From positions 1,164,001-1,228,000 of the forward strand of contig WAID01000007.1 in the NCBI GenBank assembly GCA_016584495.1: 64,000 nt of DNA, in the 5' to 3' direction. The first letter of the stretch is position 1; every line of letters begins with the position of its first letter. Origin of the DNA: Celoporthe dispersa. Its lineage: Eukaryota > Ascomycota > Sordariomycetes > Diaporthales > Cryphonectriaceae. Positions 12,301 to 23,379 of the stretch are shown one piece after another. The notes beneath the pieces are model-generated. The model was not told where the DNA came from. It ran no database searches and was given only the letters and a program-made list of their open reading frames with translations. Position numbers and translations under genes: made by a program.

Positions 12301-13590
12301 TGTAAACAACACCGGGTGGTACCAGGAAGCAAAAGGTACCAGGAAGTAAAACGAGGAGAGGCGAGCTCCGGCCGCAGGAGGCGAGTTTGCTATGTACTTA
12401 ATCGAGAGCCGAGCGCCGAGACGAATGTGTGCTGCTGTGGGTCTCAGCAGCGTAAGCCGAATTCCAGGACTAATTACAATATTATAGCGGTGGCTGATGA
12501 ACAAGCCCTTCTATTGTCTGACTAATTATTATATCCATGTGCTCTGTGGCCCAGCAAGCTCCTACTGTAACATCAGTTCGTCCCTTATACGATGTAGACG
12601 CTCGACCCTCCATGCAATGCTGTGTAGTTTGAAGGATAAGCAGCCTTCCTTGTTCAAGACGGCACCGAAAGGCAACTTGTCGTAATTGGAGCCTGACCTG
12701 ATTATTAGTAGACAAAGAAAATACACAGTCTGACACCAATTAGAGGAATCACTACTCAGTCAGAAGTAAAGGGTCCCCTGACGTTTAGAAAGCATAAGTC
12801 AAAAGGATAATAGATGTCAGTTAGTTAGAAAGACGACCAGAGTAGACAGTATAGTCATTGTCACGGGCCTACATCAGAGACCTAAGTAAGGCTGTCTCAA
12901 AGCGGCCCCAACTACTACTAGCAGCACAGACACCAAAGACCGCGAAGATAGGACTATTTACGACTAAGAAAACACCTCACCAGCACGCAATGATAGCGTA
13001 GTCTAACCACCAGAGAGGTCAGACGAGTCAGAATACATGAGATGATCCGGCTGGTCAGGGGCTGTTCACAGTCAAGTGGACCAGTAGGCGCAAAAGGGAC
13101 CCAGCAGGTGACTCGCGGTGAGTGTGACGAGATGCCAATTAGAGACCAAGGTAGACGCACGGGGCGGCTGACGGCTAGAGGCAAAGTAAGTTTGTTACTG
13201 TATGCAAGAATCCTTCGGATGATACGTGGATGGTAGTGAGTGAGGTGACATCACTGCAGGCACGGGCTCCCTCGATTTGCGCGGGCAAACACGCATAATG
13301 CAATAGTATCCGCACATCAATAGACACCCCCCTCGACTGCTGCGGTAGCGAAATGTCCGACAGAGTAAAATCAATGGCAACGATGTGGTTTTCCAAAGAG
13401 ACTAGAATTGCCTGTGCTTACGTTGAGGTAGAAAGAAAAAGAAATGTAGATAAATACCAGCCATGCCTTCGACTTTTTGTTGTACTCTGCAGCGTTCTCT
13501 AGGCAGACCACTCACCATTCCTCAAAAGACCCCCATTATAAACACCATTTTCTAGCCACAGCGGCGTAATCTGAGGTTTGTGTTTGCACC
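12301..13590. promoter_or_regulatory. Divergent promoter between ATP-grasp and oxidoreductase genes, with unexplained sequence
   Basis: This 1.29-kb region separates two start codons facing away from each other. From about 12700 to 13200 the plus strand is visibly purine-rich and rich in GTCAG/CTGAC words, without a frame I can assign. A single copy of the element found in the other cluster promoter lies at 12755-12775. The region may be promoter only, or may contain an old degraded insertion. Confidence 0.5.
12755..12775 (+). promoter_or_regulatory. Third copy of the CAGTCAGAA...GGGTC element
   Basis: The sequence at 12757-12766 is CAGTCAGAAG and GGGTC follows at 12771-12775. The arrangement matches the repeat at 5235-5299 except for a gap two bases longer. 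It lies between the ATP-grasp and oxidoreductase starts. A role as a binding site for the local bZIP protein is a guess; the element is not a classical CRE or AP-1 palindrome. Confidence 0.35.
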
Positions 13591-15170
13591 ATGGCCCCTT
13601 CGATCAACGACCTGTTTTCCGTGGGCAGTAACGGCAGCGAGCTCAGGCCACTGCCTCGCTTCCTGCTTATTGGCGTAGGGCCTCAGTACGTGTGCCAAAA
13701 ATTCTCTCCCAAATTTCTGTCACGATTTATGCGAGTACTGACTGGAAACGGGTTTGCAGTGCGAAGCGCACATATATCCCACATTTGCTGGGCCTCGAAA
13801 AGGAGGGCAGGGCCAAGTTAGCCTGCGCAGTAGACATCCAGGCAAATGAGAAGGAGGTCACACAATACCGAGATGAGAAGTTTCCAGGAAAGGAACTACT
13901 CTTTGTCCCGTTTTTCAAGAGTGACATGCCTGCGGAGGTCTCGGATCAACTTGATGATATTTTGATCCGTCACGAGATCTCCTGCGTCATCGTCGCAACT
14001 GAGCCCCTGGCGCACAAGGCCTATGGTTTATGGGCTGTCAGCCGGGACCAGCATATTATCATGGACAAGCCCATCACGACAAGGGGCAAGGTCACGACGG
14101 ACATGTCACAGGCGTACGGCATAGCGCAGGACTATCAGGATCTGTTCGACGCGTATCAGGCTCTTCAGAAGCGCCGCCGCACCATCTTCCTGGTCAACAG
14201 CCACCGTCGGTATCACCCCGGGTTCCATCTTACCTTGGACAAGCTGGCCGAGATTGCTCGCCAGACAAATTGTCCAGTGACCAATATCATCACGACCCAT
14301 TGTGACGGCCAGTGGCGTCTGCCTACGGAGATCGTCCACCAGGAGTACCACTCGTATAATTACGGCAACGGCAAGGTGTCTCACAGCGGATACCACTTCC
14401 TGGACACATTATACCGATTCCTGAAGTCGGGGTGGACGGCAGACAAGCGGCCAGACAGGATCGAGGTCGTATCCAGCTTCCTCCTGCCCAGTGGCTTCAT
14501 CAAGGTCCTCAAACACGAGGACTATGCGCACATATTCGGTGCCGAGAACTACGCCAAGGTCTGCAGGTACTCGGACGAGGAGCTCGAGAAGCTTATGGTC
14601 GCCTTTGGCGAGATGGACGCCGCCCTGCAGATCTCGTTTATCCAGGAGAACAAGGTCGTCTCGCTCGCCCAGGTCAACCTGCAGCACAACGGGTTTGCGA
14701 GGCGCACCTGGATCCGGCCAGGGCAAGACCTGTACAAGGGGAACGGCCGGGTCAAGCACGAGTTCCACGAGATCAAACAGGGGCCTTACCAGACCATTGT
14801 GATCGAATCACGACAGGCCAATGATAAACACGACCGGTCCAAGCCGAGCACGGCGGAAATGGGCAGCGACAATCACTTTGCCATCCACCAGTTCCGTAAC
14901 TGTGGTATGCTCGGCGAGGAGGAGCCCATGAAGTCATATTCCGTTGCCGATCTTGACAAGCAGTCTCAGGCCAAGACCCCAGGGCTGTACTCGGAGAACA
15001 TCAAGCGCGGGGTCCTCAACGAGGCTCTCGGCTTTATGGAGGGGAACAGGACGTTTGATGACCTGCTCTCGAACATTGATGACCACAGTGTCCCTGCGAA
15101 TATCATGAGCGCTGTGTATATGTCACACATCAGGGAGGAGCTCAGGGCTGAACCCTATCGTCACAATTGA
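13591..15170 (+). CDS. Gfo/Idh/MocA-family NAD(P)-dependent oxidoreductase
   Basis: Two exons, 13591-13685 and 13760-15170, join as LLIGVGPH|AKRTYIPHLLGLE and give an intact 501-residue protein. The N-terminal Rossmann fold carries the glycine-rich turn LLIGVGP (about residues 25-31). The family's E/D-K-P motif appears as MDKPITT at about 131. A large C-terminal substrate domain follows and is longer than in typical 340-400-residue members. The family oxidises or reduces sugars, inositols and related hydroxy/keto compounds. In the locus it could make the keto group that the aminotransferase then aminates, or reduce an imine (inference). It is divergent from the ATP-grasp gene. Confidence 0.85.
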
Positions 15171-15775
15171 TCTTTCTTATAGTCCTAACATCAGTCCTGG
15201 TAAGTCAGCAGGTGACAGAAACCCGGAGATCCTGAAGCAGGTTTCATTACTGACAAGTGACCAGACAAGGGATCCGCGCAGGCATCTATACGGGTCGAGG
15301 ACTCTTTCGGTTTATTAGACAATGGGTGGATAGCTGGAAACGGAGTTGGTTCCTGTCCATAGATGGTCTTTGAGTCGTGAAGTTGCCGGAGGGTGAGTTC
15401 GAGTATGAGTGGCTTTTTAACGAAGGGATTTATGGACACAACCGAATGAGGGGAGCCACATGGGCTAGGAGTGGCAATGCACCACAAAACAATGGATCGA
15501 GCAAGGAAAGTCCCAGGGGGAAATATAGGAGAGTTAAAGAGTGAGGGAGGAGCTCAAAGCACGAGGGAAGAAAAACGCCCACCAAGTCACAATCCAGAAG
15601 AGAGAAGGGGGAGAAAAAAGAAGAAAAAAAAAGGAGAAAAAAAAGAAACCTAATTCAAGGATTGGGTTCTCTGGTTGAGGATGCATGCATGTGAGAGACG
15701 GTCATTGTCCGTTGAAATCTGCTTGGAACGGACCTGGTCAAAACACGGATTTTAGCAATCAAACAAGTCTTCTGC

Positions 15776-15812
<37 letters not shown>

Positions 15813-16492
15813 TCCGCAATCAGAGCTGTCATTTGATACTATTTTACTTAATTTCATTGAGGATCCAAAATTGATATCTTCTTCGTTGCGATCTGGGGCT
15901 GGTTTTTTTTGGCACAGGACCAGTAACCAAAAAATTAATCCACTTCTTTTGACGTACATGTACTTTGTTTGAATGCTACTCCAGTACCCAAGAACATTGT
16001 TCTACTTCGTCAATTACAGTACTAAAAATATCCAAAAAAAAATATCAAGTTCTTTCTGCTCTATAATCCTTGTTTCTGTTTTGTTTTTCGTTTTTTTTGG
16101 GGGGGGGGGAGGGGAGGGTCCCTAATGGGTAGCATCATTACAGCATTCAGGTTGCGCAGAAAGGGCCTGGGGATGAGGCCTTTTGCTGATGTCACTGCGC
16201 GATAAGCTGCGATAAGGGTTTTCGGTGCACGACTTCCTCCTGCGTCCAGACAGTTTAATGCTCCCGACAGACGTTCTCGGAAACTTTCTCGGAAAACTGC
16301 CACTATCGGCCTCGGACAGATCAGCATGGCATGAATGAGTGCGTCTCAAGACCGTCGCCTCTAGCCTGCGCCCCTCTTCTGCCCACTATCTGAGCTTCTC
16401 TCGTGACCAAGGACACATCGGGAACACCGCTCTCTTGGCCTTTGCGCCGGACTTTGGCAAGGTCTCAAATCACATCCTGTTGACTCGAGTGC
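15171..16492. other. Intergenic region with AT microsatellite
   Basis: No gene is recognised between the oxidoreductase and the mitochondrial carrier. The region is A/T-rich compared with the genes and includes purine runs (15600-15650), a TA repeat and homopolymer runs near 16087-16118. It marks the right edge of the metabolic locus, because the next gene is a general metabolic carrier. Confidence 0.5.
15779..15808. repeat. (TA)n microsatellite
   Basis: About 14 uninterrupted TA dinucleotides are present. Confidence 0.9.
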
Positions 16493-17624
16493 ATGTCTCC
16501 CAGAGGAGAACAGCTCAAAGATGAAGTATGACACGTGGAAACCCTCTCGCGACCACGGGTCTGGGCTAAAACCTGGCGGCAGGGCTCTCGGCTTCAGGTC
16601 GTCGTGGCTGGAGCAACGGCCGGCATGATCGCGCGGTGAGCCACCCGTTTCTGTTGATACTATGCATGCAACCCTTCCGGCGTCAAGAGCAAGCTATCCT
16701 GACAAGGCGTTCCTGTCCAGGTTCATCATCGCCCCCCTCGACGTCGTGAAGATCCGCCTTCAGCTGCAGTCCCACTCCCTCTCCGACCCGCTCTCCCACC
16801 CCTACGCCCGCGGCGGGCCCATCTACAAAGGCACCATCCCGACCATGAAGACCATCCTCGCAACGGAGGGCCTCACCGGCCTGTGGAAGGGCAACGTCCC
16901 CGCGGAGCTGATGTACATCTTGTACTCGGCGATCCAGTTCACCACCTACCGCTCGACGACACAGCTCCTCCAGCACCTCCAGGGGCAGCACGACTTCAGA
17001 TCCCCGGCGCCGCGGAGACGTTCATCTCCGGCGCGTCGGCTGGTGCGGTCGGCACTGTCGCCACGTACCCGCTCGATCTCCTCCGGACGCGCTTCGCGGC
17101 GCAGGGCAATGACGACAGGGTCTACACCTCGCTGCGGCGCGCCATCGCGACGATACAGCGCGACGAGGGCGCCGGCGGCTTCTTCCGGGGCCTCGGCCCC
17201 GCGCTGGGCCAGATCGTGCCCTTTATGGGGGTCTTCTTCTCTGTGTACGAGACACTGCGCACCCCGCTGTCCCAGTTCAGCCTGCCTTTCGGCGGCGGTG
17301 AGGCCGTGGCGGGGACCCTGGCCAGCATTATTGCCAAAACGGGAGTGTTCCCCTTGGATACGGTGCGCAAGCGGATACAGGTGCAAGGGCCGACCAGGAG
17401 CAGATACGTGCACAAAAATATCCCAGACTACGGCCGGTTAGGGGCGGTCGGGACCATACGAACGATACTGAGAGCGGAGGGCATGAGGGGGGCTGTACAG
17501 AGGCTTGACGGTCAGTCTCTTCAAGGCGGCGCCGGCGAGTGCGATCACCGTCTGGACGTATGAGCGGGTGCTGAATGCGCTGATCAGCCTGGAGGGGACG
17601 AATAAGGAGAAGAAGGTCTTGTGA
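16493..17624 (+). CDS. tpc1: Mitochondrial carrier, thiamine pyrophosphate carrier TPC1-like (two frameshifts in this sequence)
   Basis: Exons are 16493-16525, 16583-16635 and 16721-17624. The joins read SPRGEQLKDE|GSRLQVVVAGATAGMIA|RFIIAPLDVVKIRL, the typical TPC1 N-terminus. All three mitochondrial-carrier signatures are visible: APLDVVKIRLQ, YPLDLLRTRFAAQG and FPLDTVRKRIQVQG. The family imports thiamine pyrophosphate across the inner mitochondrial membrane. The reading frame breaks twice. One base is missing between about 16980 and 17002, before IPGAAETFISG. One G is extra in the G6 run at 17487-17492, before LYRGLTVSLFKAAPAS. The C-terminus then reads WTYERVLNALISLEG to a stop at 17624. 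Opposite-sign shifts in a conserved gene point to sequencing error, but a decayed copy cannot be excluded. Assignment to TPC1 rather than a sibling carrier is likely but not certain. Confidence 0.8.
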
Positions 17625-17881
17625 GTTGTGCATATACGGCGTTGGGGGGAGGGCGAGGGGGATATTGCGCATTACCGGCATAGATTTTAGAGATGTACCC
17701 AAGCAATAAGGCACCGCACTGGCAGATATGAAACATTATGGCGACCAGAGCATCTATCATGAGGTCGAGAACAAGGCGCTGAGTGTAGAGCAAGGGAACT
17801 AGATGAGAAGGAGTCATCGGGCCACTTGAAACCCGAGAGACATGATCGGTGATGAGAACAGTCAGCCTCAGCCTCTCCAGT

Positions 17882-18541
17882 CTATCTCTCCTCCTCCAGC
17901 TGGTGGGAGCACTCTCCTCTCAACATGCCAAAAATCAGCTGATCCAGGCTCCTCCCATTCTTCCAGATCGCCTTCCTCCTCACCCCCTCCTGCGTGAACC
18001 CAGCCTTCACCAGCACCTTGGCACTCCCAACATTGCCCTCATACACACCAGCCTCGACCCGCAGCGTCTCGGGAAACGTCTGAAAGACCCACGCCACAAA
18101 CCCCTTCACGGCCTCCGTCACATAGCCCTGGCCCCGGTGCTCCTGCCCGAGCCAGTAGCCAATCTCCATGGTGCGCGCCTCGACGTCTGACTGCGGCTTG
18201 AGCCCGACCGCGCCGATGAAGCGGCCGTCAGAGCGGCGACAGATGGTATAGTGGATGAGGACATCGGTGGGCGGATCCGTGCGCGTGGAGGGCTTGGTGT
18301 CCTTGAGGGCCCTGTTGGCGATGAAGGACTCTCCCTGGGGCAGCGTGTAGGGGTAAGGCCAGGTGTTGCGCATCCATTTGGCGATGTCTTGATCGTTGCC
18401 GAGGCGTGTCAGCTCTGGCGCGTCGGAGGGGTGGAAGGGCCGGATGAAGATTCTGGAGAGTGAGAGGATGGGTTCTGGGAGGGGTGTGCCCTGTGTTTCT
18501 GTTGTTGATGCCATTTTTGTGGTGTGAGAGCCAGTAGCCAC
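17882..18541 (-). CDS. GNAT-family N-acetyltransferase (RimJ/RimL-like)
   Basis: This is a single intact exon of 219 residues. An alternative start is the Met at residue 10 (MASTTETQ). The fold runs from LSLSRIFIRPFHPSDAPEL at the N-terminus, through the GNAT acetyl-CoA motif A (GYWLGQEHRGQGYVTEAVK, about 130-150), to the motif B region EGNVGSAKVLVKAGF. Family members of this subtype acetylate the alpha-amino group of proteins or small amines; the substrate here cannot be told. It is convergent with the carrier gene, with 257 bases between. Confidence 0.88.
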   Translation of the reverse strand: MATGSHTTKMASTTETQGTPLPEPILSLSRIFIRPFHPSDAPELTRLGNDQDIAKWMRNTWPYPYTLPQGESFIANRALKDTKPSTRTDPPTDVLIHYTICRRSDGRFIGAVGLKPQSDVEARTMEIGYWLGQEHRGQGYVTEAVKGFVAWVFQTFPETLRVEAGVYEGNVGSAKVLVKAGFTQEGVRRKAIWKNGRSLDQLIFGMLRGECSHQLEEER

Positions 18542-19515
18542 TTTGGCGCAAGTCTGGGTGGCTTCGATCTGGGGATCTTTCTTTTCCCCTTGTTTTTTTT
18601 CTTCTTTCTTTCTTTCTTCCTTTCCTTTTCTCTTAGAGAATGGGAAGAGGCCTTGAAGTTCAGCAATGAGGTATTGTATACAAGTGTCAGAGAAAAGTGC
18701 TGTTAGGACCTAGTATATAAGTGCAAGGGAAAAGTGTTGAAGTTGCGTTGAGTCACTCGGCGATGAGCAGTAAGATAGGCTTCGGCCATCGGGCGCCCTC
18801 GGCCATACATTAGAGTTTGCTGCATGTGCCGTTCATATGCAGCTCACCAATACCATTCAGGAAGCCACCCAGATGGCTCAGAAGATACCAGAGATATATA
18901 ATCACCTCTTTTACAAATATGTGACCATAGCTATCAGTGCTGGAAGAACCAAAGATGATCTGTAGCTTCTAGAGGAGAGGACCCCTGGAGCTACTACCAC
19001 CCATCCTACAGCATGCACTATCTGTGGTGGCCCTCTGGCCCTGTAGCTCCCCCGCAGCCCAGTGGGGAGCCTGTTTCAATTCCGCCCCTTCATTGGAGCG
19101 CTGAAAATACCATCCTTGCTATTTCGAGAGCTACTCGGCCGGTGCCGCGCAACTGGCAGGGAAAATGTGTCGTGGCCTCAAGTCAGTCAGCCTCACGCGC
19201 ATCAGACACTTACTGGATATTATCATCTCTTACCAATTTTTTTCTTTTTTCTTTTTTTCCTTCTTTTTCTCTTTCGTCTTTCCTACCAGGTCAACATTGA
19301 TCGGCTAGCTGATACTGGGTGGTGTATTCCTATCTTCAGGATACGATTTCGTTCCTTGCTGCTCCTCTGCTGTTGAACCCAAGCCCGCAGTCCTGCCCAT
19401 CCCGACGGGTTGTGCGCGCGCGCAAAGCTCAGAGCTTCTGGCCCTGCGCAACCATCACCGGCCTTTTCTCCTGCAGCTGCGCTCCTCTGCCGACGACATC
19501 CTCTCCTCCCTCAAG
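18542..19515. other. Intergenic region with possible ORF relic
   Basis: This is the divergent space between the GNAT gene and ERV46. It contains pyrimidine tracts (18590-18630 and 19236-19290) that would be leader or promoter sequence. It also contains a short decayed-looking reading frame at 18838-19065, listed separately. Confidence 0.45.
18838..19065 (+). pseudogene. Possible relic of an unknown gene or element
   Basis: One frame starts at the ATG at 18838 (MQLTNTIQEATQMAQ) and reads to an in-frame TAG after AGRTKDDL. The same frame then continues with LLEERTPGATTTHPTACTICGGPL, which has a zinc-finger-like C-x2-C. The codon use looks protein-like across the stop. I cannot place it in a family. 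It may be chance, a decayed gene or a fragment of a mobile element. Confidence 0.25.
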
Positions 19516-21023
19516 ATGCCTGCCAAGTCTCGGTTTACGAGGCTCGATGCCTTCACAAAGACTGTCGAAGATGCGCGGGTCAGGACGACATCAGGTGGCA
19601 TCGTGACCATTGTCTCCTTGATCGTCGTGCTGTACCTGGCATGGGGCGAGTGGGCAGACTACAGGCGGACAGTGATACATCCCGAGCTGATAGTAGACAA
19701 GGGAAGAGGTATGCCACCCCTCCCAGGGACGCGGGTTGTCTCTCTCCACCGGAGGGGTCCCTCCCCCACCCCCTTCCAGAGCGCTGACGGACTGTGCGAA
19801 CGACTCCTCCAGGCGAGCGGATGGAGATCCACCTCAACGTGACCTTCCCCAAGATACCCTGCGAGCTCCTGACCCTCGACGTGATGGACGTGTCCGGCGA
19901 GCAACAACACGGCGTGCAGCACGGCGTGAGCAAGGTGCGCCTCCGGCCCGAGTCCGAGGGCGGCGGCGTCATCGACGTCAAGGCCCTGACGCTCCACGAC
20001 GAGGGCGAGTCCGCCAAGCACCTGGACCCGACCTACTGCGGCGAGTGCTACGGCGCAGCCGCCCCTACCAACGCCGAGAAGCCCGGGTGCTGCAACACGT
20101 GCGACGAGGTGCGCGAGGCCTACGCGCAGGCGTCCTGGGCGTTTGGCCGCGGCGAGAACGTCGAGCAGTGCACGCGCGAGCACTACGCCGAGCGGCTGGA
20201 CGAGCAGCGCCACGAGGGGTGCCGCATCGAGGGGAGCCTGCGCGTGAACAAGGTGGTGGGCAACTTCCACCTCGCGCCGGGCAGGAGCTTCAGCGACCGC
20301 AACATGCACATCCACGACCTCAAGAACTACTGGGACACGCCCGTCGCCGGCGGCCACTCCTTCTCGCACATTGTCCACCACCTGCGCTTCGGGCCCCAGC
20401 TCCCCGAGGAGATCGGCAGGAAGCTCGGCACCAAGACCATGCCCTGGAACAGCCACCACATGAACCCCCTCGACGGCACCGAGCAGAAGACGGACGACCC
20501 CAACTACAACTACATGTACTTTGTCAAGATCGTGCCTACATCCTACCTGCCGCTCGGCTGGGAGAAGAAATACCGCGATATGGTGGCCGACCACAATGCC
20601 GCCCTGGGCACCTTTGGTCAGGGCGAGGATGGTAGCATCGAGACGCACCAGTACTCCGTGACGAGCCACAAGCGGAGCCTGTCCGGCGGTGATGATTCTG
20701 CCGAGGGTCATGCTGAACGTCTACACTCCAAGGGTGGCATCCCGGGCGTATTCTTCTCATATGTAAGTCCCCCCCCTTTTTTTTTTTTGTGTGTGTGTCT
20801 GTGTGTATCTTCGGGTGGCCATCAGATCTCGTGCTGACAGCCCGTGCAGGACATCTCTCCCATGAAGGTCATCAACCGCGAAGAGCCGGCCAAGTCCTTT
20901 GCCGGTTTCCTGACAGGTCTCTGCGCCGTTCTTGGCGGTACGCTCACTGTTGCTGCGGCGGTGGACCGATTCATGTTCGAGGGCGCGACGAGGTTGAGAA
21001 AGATGAGGTCCAAGGACCTGTAA
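19516..21023 (+). CDS. erv46: COPII vesicle cargo receptor ERV46 (ERGIC-3 family)
   Basis: Exons 19516-19708, 19813-20762 and 20850-21023 give an intact 438-residue protein, the normal length. It begins MPAKSRFTRLDAFTKTVEDARVRT, followed by an N-terminal membrane segment (about residues 28-45). The large lumenal domain has paired cysteines (YCGECYGA, CCNTCDEVREAYAQ). The C-terminal membrane segment is near FAGFLTGLCAVLGGTLTVAA. ERV46 with ERV41 forms a receptor cycling between ER and Golgi that retrieves ER proteins. The C-terminus is basic (RKMRSKDL), in keeping with cytosolic sorting signals. No frameshift is seen. Confidence 0.93.
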
Positions 21024-23354
21024 AGATGGGAGGACTACAAGACGAGTTTTGTGAAATCTGGACCGGTCATACTATAGTACCTCTGTTGTCTCCCGACCTT
21101 TTTTTTCTTCTTTCTTTTCTTCTTCTCTTTCTCTTTCTCTTTTAAGTCTCCCTCTCTTTTGCATGGTCTAGGGAGTTCCGGATAGGTCGTTTATGGAAAA
21201 ACAAATATCACCAGATTTTTGCTTCAAGACAAGCTGCAGGAGATAGACAGCCTAGAGACGATGTTCCTATATTGCTTGTTCACTGATGTGCATGTCACCT
21301 GTGCGTGGCGGTGCAGGGTCCCACAGACACGCGGTCACGTTCTGTTAGCTATTGTGAACGGGCGTACTGATAATTTATTGTCGAGAACAGCAGCCCGTCC
21401 CATCCCTGGACGATATCGCGCAGCGTGTACATTATGTGAGGGCGTCTCACGAGCCTCGGCCTGGCCATAGCGCTGGTGTTGCGCTGTGGGCATTCTCCCG
21501 GCCTTCACCGAGAGAGAATATAGCTCTACCGAGTCCAGAGTGGATATTATGGCATACAACCCCATCCTCGCTCATCATCCACGAGACCGGGTCGACGGAC
21601 GCCCGCCCGCGACGACCTGAGGAAGAGAGAAAATTTGCAGCGCCCTGGGCCCCCCCCTTACTTAAGCACCTTTTCGAATGTAACATGACCATGTGTCTCA
21701 CAGCACTGACAGCCTCACTAAAACAAAAAAGGAGAGGGGTCAAAAGAGAAACGGAGGTAGGGGGAGAGGGAGAGAAAGAACCCTTCCTCATCCAGGGCTC
21801 GTGTCAGTGTTGCTTGTCAGTGATCTTCACGGGATTTGGGTAGTAGTGCGTGCATGTTTGTATGCAGGAACAAATACTACTTTACTACCATGGTCGCACG
21901 CTCGACACGCCCGCGTTGGGCAAGGTGCGAATCGCCCTCATTTAAGCCTAATTTCCGCGTGGGGATATCGGCCCCGGGCCGGGTGTCGTGCTGGTGGGCG
22001 GGTCTCAGTCTGTCTCTGGAAGCCCTCTCTGCTTGCTTGTTCGCGTGTCGCCGTGTCGTGAAAATTTCCGGACCCGGGAGATGAATGCCTCTTTCGGGAT
22101 GGAGTCGGCGCTGGATTGGACATGTGGAAAAAAAAAGTTATGTGATTGAGTGGCAGTGGGTGGGTGATTCGGTGGGCGAATGCATCACTACTTTCCTAGG
22201 GTTCTCGCGATGATTACCTGGGCCATAATAGATGAAAACTGGGTTTGTGTGATACAGAGGATATCATAGCCAAGAGCTGCTAATACCGCCATGCCGCACC
22301 GCACCACTGCAGCAAGTCGTCGGCTCCTACTAATATGAACTCCACCTGTGCTCCTTCGACCCATATGGATCTCAGGCGCAACCGAGGCCCCTGCGAGGTG
22401 GACAACAGTACGTCTCTCTCTCTTTTTTTCTTCTTTCTTTCCCTACCTTTCTTTTGGGGACCGTTGGGTAAAAGCGGGGGGGATCTGCCGGGTTGTAACT
22501 TGTGAGATGCCTGCTGGGCAGAGATGGAACACAGAATCTGGGTCCAGGGCCACCAGACTCATTAGCCCTGGAGCCTCGAGACGGAGACCGCGGGCCCGCC
22601 AGGCCTCCCAAACCTGTCTTCTCTGGGGACCTGTCGCGCCTTTTGGGAGACGACGGTCGCGGCGTGGAGTAAGCAGGCAGAGAGATGCATGAACGGGATG
22701 GATATGCGAGATCTCAGGTTCTCTTGGAGGCCTTCGATCGAGCCTGCTGGAGGCCCAGCCGGGGAGGCGATCTCAATACAGCGGCCCTGGGAACCCTGAC
22801 GCGGGCCGTGTGATTCTCTTGAGGCAGAGAGCAAGGCCTTGCTCTGGAGCTAGTCAGTGACGTGACAAGCCAGTCGATCCGACGTTCAAGGTTCTAGAAC
22901 GTCTAGTTCGGACGCTGGCGCGAGTCGTAGGCAGCGCACCGATTGGCGATCGTTGGCCATCAGCGGCCAAGTGGGCAGACCTCGTATCACGTTGGACGGA
23001 CGAGACGACGACTGACCTTGCTGGTTTTTTTTTTCCTTCTCTTCTTTCTCTCTCCTTGTTGTTGGTCAAGGTCTGGATGCATCTGTGTAGGTGCAGGTAG
23101 GTGTGGGCAGCGCCATTGGCCCGAGACAACCTTTTTTGAATCCGATGCTCGTAATGCAGTTCACTATTCAGACTTCTCGAGAAGAAGGTAAACTTTTTGT
23201 GTTGGTTGCATCGTGTGCTCATTTCGCGGCCGGAGACGAACCTGATGACCACCCAAGCGAGGTGGTCGAAGGAGCATGCTTGTGCATGTCCCGATCCTGC
23301 GCCATTAATCTGGGGAAATGCACTTATGTAGGTCCACCTGGGCTAGGCCTGTCT

Positions 23355-23379
23355 GGTGTGTGTGTGTGTGTGTGTGTGT
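23355..23379. repeat. (GT)n microsatellite
   Basis: About 11-12 GT dinucleotides, followed by a purine-rich stretch. Confidence 0.85.

Noticed and set aside
19659..20711. 350-residue minus-strand open frame opposite ERV46
   Set aside because: Its His/Val/Leu-rich composition is typical of a GC-rich shadow frame. The plus strand encodes a complete ERV46.
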